DNA from: Actinoplanes aureus
Lineage (GTDB): Bacteria > Actinomycetota > Actinomycetes > Mycobacteriales > Micromonosporaceae
Assembly: GCF_015704865.1 (NCBI RefSeq)
Contig: NZ_JADQTO010000012.1
Span: forward strand, 62,001-126,000
Direction of reading: 5' to 3'
DNA: 64,000 nt
The position numbers and the translations under genes are program-made. Position 1 is the first letter of the stretch; each line of letters opens with the position of its first letter. A model generated the notes under the pieces. It was given only the letters and a program-made list of their open reading frames with translations. It made no database searches and was not told the origin of the DNA. This document shows positions 35,302 to 42,922 of the stretch, piece after piece.

Positions 35302-36807
35302 GTGCGCAAGTGGTTGTTCCGCGGTCTGCTGCTTCTGATCGTGCTGGGCGTGGTCGGCGCCGGCGTGGGTGTCTGGGTGCTCACCCGGCCGCCGATCGAC
35401 ACGGTCGGCGAGGTGAGCTTCGACCGGGCGCTCGCCGTGCCGCCGCTCGCACCATCCACCGTGGACAAAGACGGCCGGCGGGTGTTCGAGCTGCGCGCCC
35501 AGGCCGGCCAGACCGACCTCGGGCGGGGTGAGCCGAGCGCGACCTGGGGCTACAACGGTGCGCACCTCGGGCCGACGCTGCGGGCGAAGCGCGGTGAGCA
35601 GGTCGTCGTCAACATCACCAACCAGCTCGGCGAGGACACCACGGTGCACTGGCACGGCATGCACCTGCCGGCCCGGATGGACGGCGGCCCCGACCGGCCG
35701 ATCCGGCCGGGCGAGACGTTCGCACCGCGGTGGCGGGTGGACCAGCCGGCCGCGACCCTCTGGTACCACCCGCACCCGCACGAGCGGACCGAGACCCAGG
35801 TGTACCGCGGGCTGGCCGGGATGTTCCTGATCGACGACCCGGACACCGACGTGGCCACGCTGCCGCACGAGTACGGGGTCGACGACATCCCGGTGATGGT
35901 GCAGGACAAGGCGTTCGACGACGACGGGCAGCTCACCGAATCCGGCCGGTTCGGCAGCGAGATCGGCATCCTCGGCGACTCCGTGCTGGTCAACGGCGTG
36001 CCGGGGCCGTACCTGGACGTCACCACCACGCTGGTCCGGCTGCGGCTGCTGAACGCGTCGACCGCCCGGATCTTCAACTTCTCGCTCTCCGACGGGCGGC
36101 CCTTCACGCTGATCGGCTCCGACGGCGGCCTGCTCGACCGGCCGCACCAGGTGGAGCGGCTGATGCTGTCGACCGGCGAGCGGGCCGAGGTGCTGGTCGC
36201 GATGCGCCCCGGCGAGCGGGTGGTGCTGCGCAGCGGGCCACCGGCCCCGGAGGGTGACTTCGCGACGCGCCGCTTCCAGGGTGGTGGCGACCGGTTCGAC
36301 GTACTGGAGTTGCGGGCCGCCGCGACGTTGAAACCCAGCCCGGCGGTGCCGTCCACGCTGGTGGCGGTTCCGCGTCTCGACCCGGCGTCGGCCGCCGAGA
36401 CCCGTGAGATGCGATTCAGCACCCGCGACATCAACGGCCGCAAGATGGAACACGGCCGGGTCGACGCGGTGGTCACCCGGGACAGCACCGAGGTGTGGAC
36501 GGTCCGAAACGGGCACGGTACGCCGCACAGCTTCCACATCCACGACGTGCAGTTCCAGGTGCTGGCCCGGACCGACGGCGGGCCGGTGCCGCCGCTGCTG
36601 AGCGGCTGGAAGGACACCGTCTACCTGCCGCCGCACGAGGGCTATCGAGTGATCATGCGGTTCACCGACTTCGCGGACCCGGCCACGCCGTACATGTTCC
36701 ACTGCCACGTGCTGCGCCACGAGGACGAGGGCATGATGGGCCAGTTCGTGGTGGTCGAACCGGGCGGCGCGCCGCAGCTCACCACCCACCACGAACACGG
36801 CGGCTAG
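35302..36807 (+). CDS. Multicopper oxidase, membrane-anchored
   Basis: Copper-dependent oxidase of 501 residues coupling substrate oxidation to reduction of O2 to water (laccase/CueO/SpoIIIC-like). One N-terminal helix (LFRGLLLLIVLGVVGAGVGV) anchors it with the enzyme outside. All four copper-ligand blocks are present: HWHGMHLP from His116, WYHPHPHERT, PHSFHIHDVQFQVL and FHCHVLRHEDEGMM (His467-Cys468-His469 with axial Met). There are three cupredoxin domains. No Met-rich insert of CueO is seen, so copper resistance is not implied. The start GTG at 35302 has GGAGG nine bases upstream. Confidence 0.93.
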   Translation: MRKWLFRGLLLLIVLGVVGAGVGVWVLTRPPIDTVGEVSFDRALAVPPLAPSTVDKDGRRVFELRAQAGQTDLGRGEPSATWGYNGAHLGPTLRAKRGEQVVVNITNQLGEDTTVHWHGMHLPARMDGGPDRPIRPGETFAPRWRVDQPAATLWYHPHPHERTETQVYRGLAGMFLIDDPDTDVATLPHEYGVDDIPVMVQDKAFDDDGQLTESGRFGSEIGILGDSVLVNGVPGPYLDVTTTLVRLRLLNASTARIFNFSLSDGRPFTLIGSDGGLLDRPHQVERLMLSTGERAEVLVAMRPGERVVLRSGPPAPEGDFATRRFQGGGDRFDVLELRAAATLKPSPAVPSTLVAVPRLDPASAAETREMRFSTRDINGRKMEHGRVDAVVTRDSTEVWTVRNGHGTPHSFHIHDVQFQVLARTDGGPVPPLLSGWKDTVYLPPHEGYRVIMRFTDFADPATPYMFHCHVLRHEDEGMMGQFVVVEPGGAPQLTTHHEHGG

Positions 36808-36842
36808 CCGGCGCTGTTGCATCGGCGGCCGACAATGCGGGC

Positions 36843-37370
36843 GTGGAGCTGTTCAAGGACATCGCGGCCTGGTCGCTGGTCCTGGTCCTCGGCGGTCTCG
36901 GGGTGGTCGCCGGAGTCCGGGACGCCCGGCGTGATCGCGCCCGGCGGCGATCCGTGGTCGACGGCCGGTCCGTGCGGTACGGGCGGCCCGGCAGCTACCG
37001 CCCACGTTCGGCGCTGTGGGCCGGCCTGGTGCTGGGATGGATCGGCCTGAACCTCGGCATCATGCTGCTGGTCTTCCCGCATCCCGCCGTCGGCGCCGCG
37101 ACCGCGGTCGCGCTGCTGCTCGCGGCCTGGTTCCTGACCGGTCACCTGACCACCCGCGTGGTGGAGGGCCGGGTCCTGGAACGGAAGATCATCCGCAGTG
37201 GCGAGGACGACAACGTGGAGAACTTCTGGATCGCGGTCGACGACGGCCGGGACCCGATCGCCGGGACACCGGTCAGCCGCCGCGACTACGCGCGGGTGGC
37301 GGCCGGTGGGTACGTCCGGCTGCATCTGACGTATCGGGGTCAGGTCAAGCGGCTCGAGGTGCTCTCGTAG
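36843..37370 (+). CDS. Small membrane protein, family not recognised
   Basis: A 175-residue protein starting at GTG 36843; GACAAT six bases upstream may be a leaderless-type -10. Three hydrophobic segments (AAWSLVLVLGGLGVVAGV, ALWAGLVLGWIGLNLGIMLL, AVGAATAVALLLAAWFL) are followed by a soluble beta-rich C-terminal domain (VVEGRVLERKIIRSGEDDN, GGYVRLHLTYRGQVKRLEVL) reminiscent of DUF3592-type proteins. The 3' end overlaps the convergent XRE-cupin gene by 31 bases. Confidence 0.7.
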   Translation: MELFKDIAAWSLVLVLGGLGVVAGVRDARRDRARRRSVVDGRSVRYGRPGSYRPRSALWAGLVLGWIGLNLGIMLLVFPHPAVGAATAVALLLAAWFLTGHLTTRVVEGRVLERKIIRSGEDDNVENFWIAVDDGRDPIAGTPVSRRDYARVAAGGYVRLHLTYRGQVKRLEVLS

Positions 37371-37909
37371 AGGTGCAGGATCTCGGCGGGCGTCTCCGAG
37401 GCGGGGCCGAACCAGTGCGGCTCGCCGGTGTCGAAGTCCGCGCTGTCGCCGGGGTCGAGCAGCCGCTCTTCGGTGCCGAGCAGCAGGCGTACCCGGCCGG
37501 CCAGCACGTAGAACCAGGCGTGCCCGGGGTGCGACACCAGCTCCGGTGACGCCGGCCCGGCGCCGAGGATCTGCTTGAAGACCTGAACCCGCCCCGGGTA
37601 CGTGGTCAGCGGGATCACCACGCTGCTGTTACCGGTCCGGGTGTGGTGGTGGTGCGGCCTCAGGTGAGCGCGGGGATCGCCGGTAGGCGGTGCGCCGATC
37701 AGATGGTCCAGGGCCATCCGGTAGGCCCGGGCCAGCGGCAGCAGCAGGTCCAGGGTGGGGCGGCGCTTGCCGGACTCCAGCCGGGACAGGGTGCTCACCG
37801 ACAGGCCGATGGTGCCGGCCAGATCCTCCAGGGTGAGGCCGCGGTCCTGCCGGATCCGGCGCAGCCGGGGGCCGATGCCGTCGAGCAACCGCTCCAGTTC
37901 GGGGTCCAC
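37340..37909 (-). CDS. XRE-family regulator with C-terminal cupin domain
   Basis: A 189-residue regulator: N-terminal lambda-repressor helix-turn-helix (LRRIRQDRGLTLEDLAGTIG, LSVSTLSRLESGKRRPTLDL) and a C-terminal cupin sensor (HPGHAWFYVLAGRVRLLLGT, LDPGDSADFDTGEPHWFGPA). The GTG start at 37909 fits the family N-terminus. It is divergent from an MFS exporter with a perfect palindrome between them, so it probably represses exporter and itself, releasing on binding a small ligand. Confidence 0.93.
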   Translation of the reverse strand: MDPELERLLDGIGPRLRRIRQDRGLTLEDLAGTIGLSVSTLSRLESGKRRPTLDLLLPLARAYRMALDHLIGAPPTGDPRAHLRPHHHHTRTGNSSVVIPLTTYPGRVQVFKQILGAGPASPELVSHPGHAWFYVLAGRVRLLLGTEERLLDPGDSADFDTGEPHWFGPASETPAEILHLYESTSSRLT

Positions 37910-37917
37910 GGGAGCAG

Positions 37918-37934
37918 TTTGCGGTCTTCGCAAA
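37918..37934. promoter_or_regulatory. Palindromic operator between XRE-cupin regulator and MFS exporter
   Basis: TTTGCG (37918-37923), GTCTT, CGCAAA (37929-37934): a perfect 6-5-6 inverted repeat, eight bases upstream of the regulator start and about 42 upstream of the exporter start. It is the only strong symmetry in this divergent gap. Confidence 0.65.
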
Positions 37935-37976
37935 TTTCCTCGTCGGCCGGGGGTGGACGCGGCGACGATTCCCGGC

Positions 37977-39386
37977 GTGAGAGGCGTGAAGACACTGGCC
38001 ATCTGTGCCACAAGCATTTTCCTCGTCGGTCTGGACACGACGATCGTCAACGTGGCGTTGCCGTCGATCGGGCGCGATCTGGGGCTCGCCACCGCGGACC
38101 TGGAGTGGACGATCGACGCGTACACCCTGGTGCTGGCGAGCCTGCTGATCAGCTCGGGCGCGCTGGCCGACCGGATCGGCCGGCGCCGGGTGTTCCGGCT
38201 CGGCCTGGTGCTGTTCGCGATCGGCTCGGTGGCCTGCGCGCTGGCGCCGTCGATCGGCGTCCTGGTGGCGGCGCGGGCGATACAGGGTGTGGGCGGCTCG
38301 ATGCTGAGCCCGGTCGCCCTCGCCATCGTGGTCAGCGTGATCACCGATCCGCGCGAGCGGGCCCAGGCGATCGGGGTGTGGGCCGCGGTGTTCGGCCTGA
38401 GCATGGCGGCCGGGCCGGTGCTCGGCGGGCTGCTGGTCGCCGGATCCGGGTGGCGGCTGGTGTTCTGGGCCAACCTGCCGATCATCGCGATCGTGCTGGT
38501 GCTGACCGCGCGGTACGTTCCGGAGTCGCGTGCGCCGAAGCCCCGGCGACTGGACGTTCCCGGCCAGCTCCTGCTGATCGTGCTGGTCGGCGCGACCGTG
38601 GCGGTGCTCATCGAGGGCCCGCGCCTCGGCTGGTCGTCCCCGGCGCTGCTGCTCGGGTACGCGGTGATCGCGGCCGCCGCGGTGGCGTTCGCCAGGGTCG
38701 AGACCCGGCGCGCGGAACCGCTGATGGATCTGCGGCTGTTCCGCCGGGCGCCCTTCGCAGCGGCCGCGGGCGGGGCGGTGGCGGTCTTCGTCGCGCTGAA
38801 CGTGACGCTGCTGCTCGGCACCCTCTACCTGCAACAAGCTCGGGGACTGGATCCGCTCGCCGCCGGGCTGGTCACCTTGCCGATGGCGATCGGCGCGACG
38901 GTGTGCGCGCCGCTGTCCGGCCGTCTGGTCGGCCGGGTCGGGGCGCGGCTGCCGCTCCAGGTGGCCGGGGTGTGCATCGCGATCGGCGGGTTCCTGCTGG
39001 TCGGCATCGGTGACGCGACCGCGATGCCGGTGCTGCTTATGGCGTACCTGTTCGCCGGGATCGGAGTCGGCTTCGCCAACGCGCCGATCACGAACACGGC
39101 GGTGAGTGGCCTGCCGCCGGAACGCGCCGGGGTGGCCGGCGGCATCACCTCCACCGCCCGCCAGGTCGGCGCGGCGCTGGGCGTCGCGCTGGCCGGTGGC
39201 ATCGTGGCGCGTTCCGGTACAGCCGATGGTCTCCTCTCCGGCGAGGCGACCCGGCCGGGGTGGATCCTGGTCGCGGTCTGCGGGGCGGTGGTACTGGCCG
39301 CGGCGCAGGCGTCACCGCGGTCCTCGTCCGGCCCCGATGGCAAGCGAAATACCAGCTGGCGGGCGGTGCGGGCGCACCGGCTGTGA
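37977..39386 (+). CDS. MFS multidrug exporter, 14-helix DHA2 (EmrB/QacA) family
   Basis: Proton-coupled drug exporter of 469 residues with about 14 transmembrane helices. DHA2 motifs: FLVGLDTTIVNVALPSIGRD (motif D1), ADRIGRRRVFRLGLVLFAIG (motif A) and GPVLGGLLVAGSGWRLVFWA (motif C, antiporter). Start GTG 37977 or 37986; the ribosome site is weak for both. Divergent from an XRE-cupin repressor with a palindromic operator, and followed 60 bases later by another exporter. Confidence 0.93.
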   Translation: MRGVKTLAICATSIFLVGLDTTIVNVALPSIGRDLGLATADLEWTIDAYTLVLASLLISSGALADRIGRRRVFRLGLVLFAIGSVACALAPSIGVLVAARAIQGVGGSMLSPVALAIVVSVITDPRERAQAIGVWAAVFGLSMAAGPVLGGLLVAGSGWRLVFWANLPIIAIVLVLTARYVPESRAPKPRRLDVPGQLLLIVLVGATVAVLIEGPRLGWSSPALLLGYAVIAAAAVAFARVETRRAEPLMDLRLFRRAPFAAAAGGAVAVFVALNVTLLLGTLYLQQARGLDPLAAGLVTLPMAIGATVCAPLSGRLVGRVGARLPLQVAGVCIAIGGFLLVGIGDATAMPVLLMAYLFAGIGVGFANAPITNTAVSGLPPERAGVAGGITSTARQVGAALGVALAGGIVARSGTADGLLSGEATRPGWILVAVCGAVVLAAAQASPRSSSGPDGKRNTSWRAVRAHRL

Positions 39387-39446
39387 CCAGTCTTACCAAT
39401 GCCGCACGGGCGGAAGATCCTGGTCGGGTGGCGGCTTGTCGAAGGG

Positions 39447-40727
39447 GTGGCCGAGACTCGCACGTTGACCGAACCCGCCGACGACCTATCCCCCGGAGAG
39501 CTGCTCCCGCTCGGGCGCCGCTTCCGCATCGTGCTCGTGCTCGGCTTCCTCACCGCGCTGGGGCCACTGACCATCGACATGTACCTCCCGGCTCTGCCGA
39601 CGATCACCACCGACCTGCACACCAGCGCCGCCGCCGTGCAGCTGACGCTGACCGGGACGCTGGTCGGCCTCGCGTTCGGGCAGTTGCTGATCGGCCCCCT
39701 CTCCGATGCCGTCGGCCGGCGGCTGCCGCTGCTCGCCGGCGTCGCGGTGCACGTGCTCGCGTCGATCCTGTGCGTGTTCGCGCCCGACCTGGCGATGCTC
39801 GGCACGCTGCGAGTCCTGCAGGGTCTGGGTGCCGCCGCGGCCGCCGTGGTCGCGATGGCCATGGTGCGCGACCTGTTCGACGGCTTCGCCGCGGCCCGCC
39901 TGTTCTCCCGCCTGATGCTGGTCGTCGGGGTGGCGCCGATCCTGGCTCCCACGGTCGGTGGCCTGGTGCTGGGCTGGACCTCCTGGCGCGGGGTGTTCGT
40001 GGTGCTGGCCGCCGCCGGTGCCGCCATCATGGTGGCGGCCGCGCTGGTCCTGCCGGAGACCCTGCCGGCCACCGGGCGCCGCAGCGGGGGCGTGCGGGGT
40101 ACGGTCCGCGACTACGGCCGCCTCTTCACCGACCGGGTCTACGTGGGTCTGGTCCTGGTGGCCGGGCTGGCGATGGCGGCGCTGTTCGCGTACGTGAGCG
40201 GCTCGTCCTACGTCTTCCAGGACGAGTACGGCATGAGCGAGCAGCAGTTCGCGCTGGTCTTCGCGGGCGGCGCGGTCGGCCTGATCGGCGCCACCCAGTT
40301 CAATGTCCGCCTGCTGCGCCGTTGGACGCCGCAGCAGATCCTGGGCGGTTCGCTGCTGGCCGGTGTCGGGTTCGGCGTGGTGCTGCTGTTGCTGGCCGCC
40401 ACCGAGACCGGCGGACTGGCCGGCGTCCTGATCCCGCTCTGGCTGGTGCTCACCATGGTCGGCCTGGCCATGCCGAACGCACCCGCGCTGGCCCTTTCCC
40501 GCCACGGCGAAGCGGCCGGAACCGCGGCCGCCCTGCTCGGGGCGATCCAGTTCGGCGTAGGCGCGGTAGCCGCACCGCTGGTTGGCATGCTCGGGGTCGG
40601 CGCGGTCGCCATGGCCATCGTCGTCTTCGGCGGCATGCTGGCCGCCACCCTGGTCTTCTTCCTGGTGGTCCGGCCGCACCGGCTCCCGGCCGAACATCGA
40701 CGGTTGTCGCGGCTAGTACGGGCATGA
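39447..40727 (+). CDS. MFS exporter, Bcr/CflA family
   Basis: A 426-residue 12-helix antiporter of the bicyclomycin/chloramphenicol-resistance type. Motifs: TIDMYLPALPTITTDLHTSA (Bcr/CflA helix 1), GPLSDAVGRRLPLLAGV (motif A), ILAPTVGGLVLGWTSWRGVF (motif C). The GTG at 39447 has GAAGGGG upstream. It follows the DHA2 exporter by 60 bases and may share its transcript, although its substrate may differ. Confidence 0.93.
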   Translation: MAETRTLTEPADDLSPGELLPLGRRFRIVLVLGFLTALGPLTIDMYLPALPTITTDLHTSAAAVQLTLTGTLVGLAFGQLLIGPLSDAVGRRLPLLAGVAVHVLASILCVFAPDLAMLGTLRVLQGLGAAAAAVVAMAMVRDLFDGFAAARLFSRLMLVVGVAPILAPTVGGLVLGWTSWRGVFVVLAAAGAAIMVAAALVLPETLPATGRRSGGVRGTVRDYGRLFTDRVYVGLVLVAGLAMAALFAYVSGSSYVFQDEYGMSEQQFALVFAGGAVGLIGATQFNVRLLRRWTPQQILGGSLLAGVGFGVVLLLLAATETGGLAGVLIPLWLVLTMVGLAMPNAPALALSRHGEAAGTAAALLGAIQFGVGAVAAPLVGMLGVGAVAMAIVVFGGMLAATLVFFLVVRPHRLPAEHRRLSRLVRA

Positions 40728-40758
40728 GCAGCGACGATGTCGGTCTTCCGCTAAAACC

Positions 40759-40804
40759 TACCCTCGGGTAACCTCAGGGCGGCATGCCGGTTCGCGAACC
40801 TTTT
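40759..40804. promoter_or_regulatory. Two near-palindromes between the exporter and a secreted-protein gene
   Basis: TACCC-TC-GGGTA (40759-40770) and the perfect palindrome GGTTCGCGAACC (40789-40800), the latter followed by TTTT. The second could weakly terminate the exporter transcript; either could be an operator for the gene at 40857, which has ATGGAGGAACC directly before its GTG. Confidence 0.4.
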
Positions 40805-40856
40805 CGGACGTCCACCACCCCGTCCGTCACCAGACACCACGCCCTATGGAGGAACC

Positions 40857-41465
40857 GTGGGTCACCTTCGTCGCACCATCACGCTCGCCACGACGGCCCT
40901 GCTCGGGGCCGCCGCCGCCCTCACTGTCGGCGCCCCGGCACAGGCCGCGCCCATCCCGATCAACTTCAACAACGTCACGGGCACGACACACCTGGCCAAG
41001 CCGGACGTCGACGTCGCCGTCCCGACGTCGTCCGTGCAGACCCAGATCGACCTGGAGACCAACACGGTCACCGGCAGCGCCAACCTGGCCGACCTCACCG
41101 CGAAGCTGAAGCTGGCCAACCTGATCGGGGTCACCTCGACGGTGAAGATCGTGCCGGTGGGCGGACTGACCGGAACCATCGACCTCGGCGCGTCCAAGCT
41201 GTCGACCACGACGACCTTCACGCTCCAGGTCACCGACGTGCACAAGGACGCCCTGCCGCGGATCAACCTGGTGAAGCCGGGTTGCCGCACGGTGCGGGCG
41301 TCGACCTTGACGCTGAACAACACCACCCCGGTGGACCTGTCCAAGCCCATCACCATGGTGGGCACCTACACGATCCCGCCGTTCACCGGGTGCGGCCTGC
41401 TCACGCCGCTGTTGACCCTGCTGCTGTCCGGCCCCGGCAACACGATGACGCTCAACCTGCAGTAG
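40857..41465 (+). CDS. Secreted beta-rich protein of unknown function
   Basis: A 202-residue exported protein with a signal peptide ending at about residue 30 (LTVGAPAQAAP). The mature part alternates Thr/Val/Leu strands (VQTQIDLETNTVTGSANLAD, STTTTFTLQVTDVHKDALPR) and has two cysteines (KPGCRTV, TGCGLL) that could form one disulfide. The GTG at 40857 has GGAGG eight bases upstream. Resembles small actinomycete surface/secreted proteins; no enzyme motif. Confidence 0.8.
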   Translation: MGHLRRTITLATTALLGAAAALTVGAPAQAAPIPINFNNVTGTTHLAKPDVDVAVPTSSVQTQIDLETNTVTGSANLADLTAKLKLANLIGVTSTVKIVPVGGLTGTIDLGASKLSTTTTFTLQVTDVHKDALPRINLVKPGCRTVRASTLTLNNTTPVDLSKPITMVGTYTIPPFTGCGLLTPLLTLLLSGPGNTMTLNLQ

Positions 41466-41598
41466 CACCGGAACACCCCGGATTCCCGTGGTCGCGTCGA
41501 CGACCACGGGAATCCGCAGGTTGACGGCCGAGTGTGAGATTACTTACAGTTCTGGGTGATCACGTTCCGGCCCTGGTCCAGGGAGGGGAGGGACGACA

Positions 41599-42882
41599 AT
41601 CACCGAGAAGCCGCCCCTCGCGCCGGTCAAGACCGTCCGGCACCTGCCGAAATGGTCGGAGCTGCGCGGCCTCGTGCAGTTCCGGAAGCCGCGGCTGAGC
41701 CGGACCGAGCGCCGGCTGGCGCGGGCACTCTCGGTCAGCGACCTGCGCGCCGCCGCCCGGCGCACCACTCCCCGGGCCGTCTTCGACTACGTGGACGGGG
41801 CGGCGGAGGAGGAGATCACCGCGGCGCGGAACATCGCCGCCTACCGGCGCGTCACGTTCCACCCGGACGCACTGCGTTCGGTCGCCGATCCCGACCTCAC
41901 CGTGCCCCTGCTGGGGCGGCGCATCGCCATGCCACTGGTGTTCGCGCCGACCGGCTACACGCGGATGATGCACCACCACGGGGAGGCGGCCGTCGCCGAG
42001 GTGGCACAACACTTCGGCGTGCCGTACGCGCTGTCGACGGTGGGCTCGACATCGATCGAGGATGTGCGGGCCGCGTCCCCCGACGGCGACTTGTGGTTCC
42101 AGCTCTTCTTCACCTCCGACCCGCGGATCAACGAGGACCTGCTCTCCCGGGCGGAGGCCGCCGGGTACACCACGATCCTGCTGACCGTCGACACGACCGT
42201 CTCCGGGATGCGGCTGCGCGACGTCGTCAACGGCCTCACCATTCCGCCGACGCTCACCGCCCGGACCGTGCTGAACATGTCCCGGTTCCCGGGGTGGTGG
42301 TTCAACATGCTGTCCACCGGCGGGCTGACCTTCGCCTCGCTCTCCAGCGTCCCGGGCAACCCGACCCCGGGCCAGGTGGCGAGCATGATGTTCGATCCCG
42401 GCCTGGATCTGAGCTCGCTGGACTGGCTGCGCGAACGCTGGCGGGGCAACGTCGTCGTCAAGGGCGTGACCACGCCCGCGTCGGCGCGTGAGGTCATGGG
42501 ACGCGGCGTCGACGGCGTGGTGGTCTCCAACCACGGCGGGCGCCAGCTGGACCGCTCGGCGGCCACCCTGGACGTGCTCCCGGCGATCCGGGCCGCGGTC
42601 GGGCCGGAGGCCACCGTACTCATCGACGGCGGCGTCCTGCACGGCCAGGACATCCTTGCCGCCCGCGCACTCGGTGCGGACGCGGTCATGATCGGACGCG
42701 CCTACCTGTACGGCCTCATGGCCGGCGGGCGCGACGGCGTGCTCCGCACCGCCGAGATCCTCGCCGAGGAGTACCGGCGCTCGATGCAGCTGCTCGGCGT
42801 GCGGCGCAGCGAGGACCTCACCGATCGGCACGTCGGATTCACCCCGCACGGTACGGGGAACTACCCCGCCATCTCTGTCTGA
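41599..42882 (+). CDS. lldD: FMN-dependent alpha-hydroxy-acid (L-lactate type) dehydrogenase; start codon ATC inferred
   Basis: Oxidises L-lactate or a related 2-hydroxy acid to the keto acid using FMN. TIM barrel of about 400 residues: RRTTPRAVFDYVDGAAEEEI, MPLVFAPTGYTRMMHHHGEA, LTVDTTVSGMRLRD, NVVVKGVTTPASAREVMGRG, then the active-site block VVSNHGGRQLDRSAATLDVL (His/Arg pair) and VLIDGGVLHGQDILAARALG. Family-like sequence (KWSELRGLVQFRKP) begins before the first GTG (41674). That open stretch (from 41560) contains no ATG, GTG or TTG, but ATC at 41599 has GGGAGGGGAGGG seven bases upstream. Followed after 40 bases by an Nramp-fold transporter. The gene symbol is by family only. Confidence 0.8.
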   Translation: MTEKPPLAPVKTVRHLPKWSELRGLVQFRKPRLSRTERRLARALSVSDLRAAARRTTPRAVFDYVDGAAEEEITAARNIAAYRRVTFHPDALRSVADPDLTVPLLGRRIAMPLVFAPTGYTRMMHHHGEAAVAEVAQHFGVPYALSTVGSTSIEDVRAASPDGDLWFQLFFTSDPRINEDLLSRAEAAGYTTILLTVDTTVSGMRLRDVVNGLTIPPTLTARTVLNMSRFPGWWFNMLSTGGLTFASLSSVPGNPTPGQVASMMFDPGLDLSSLDWLRERWRGNVVVKGVTTPASAREVMGRGVDGVVVSNHGGRQLDRSAATLDVLPAIRAAVGPEATVLIDGGVLHGQDILAARALGADAVMIGRAYLYGLMAGGRDGVLRTAEILAEEYRRSMQLLGVRRSEDLTDRHVGFTPHGTGNYPAISV

Positions 42883-42922
42883 GAAGCGCCAGTCTCGTCC
42901 ACTCACGACCTGAGGAGACACG

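Noticed and set aside
39260..40771. Long Arg/Pro/Ala-rich frames overlapping the Bcr/CflA exporter and many other genes
   Set aside because: Out-of-frame shadows with random composition; the competing frame has clear family motifs.
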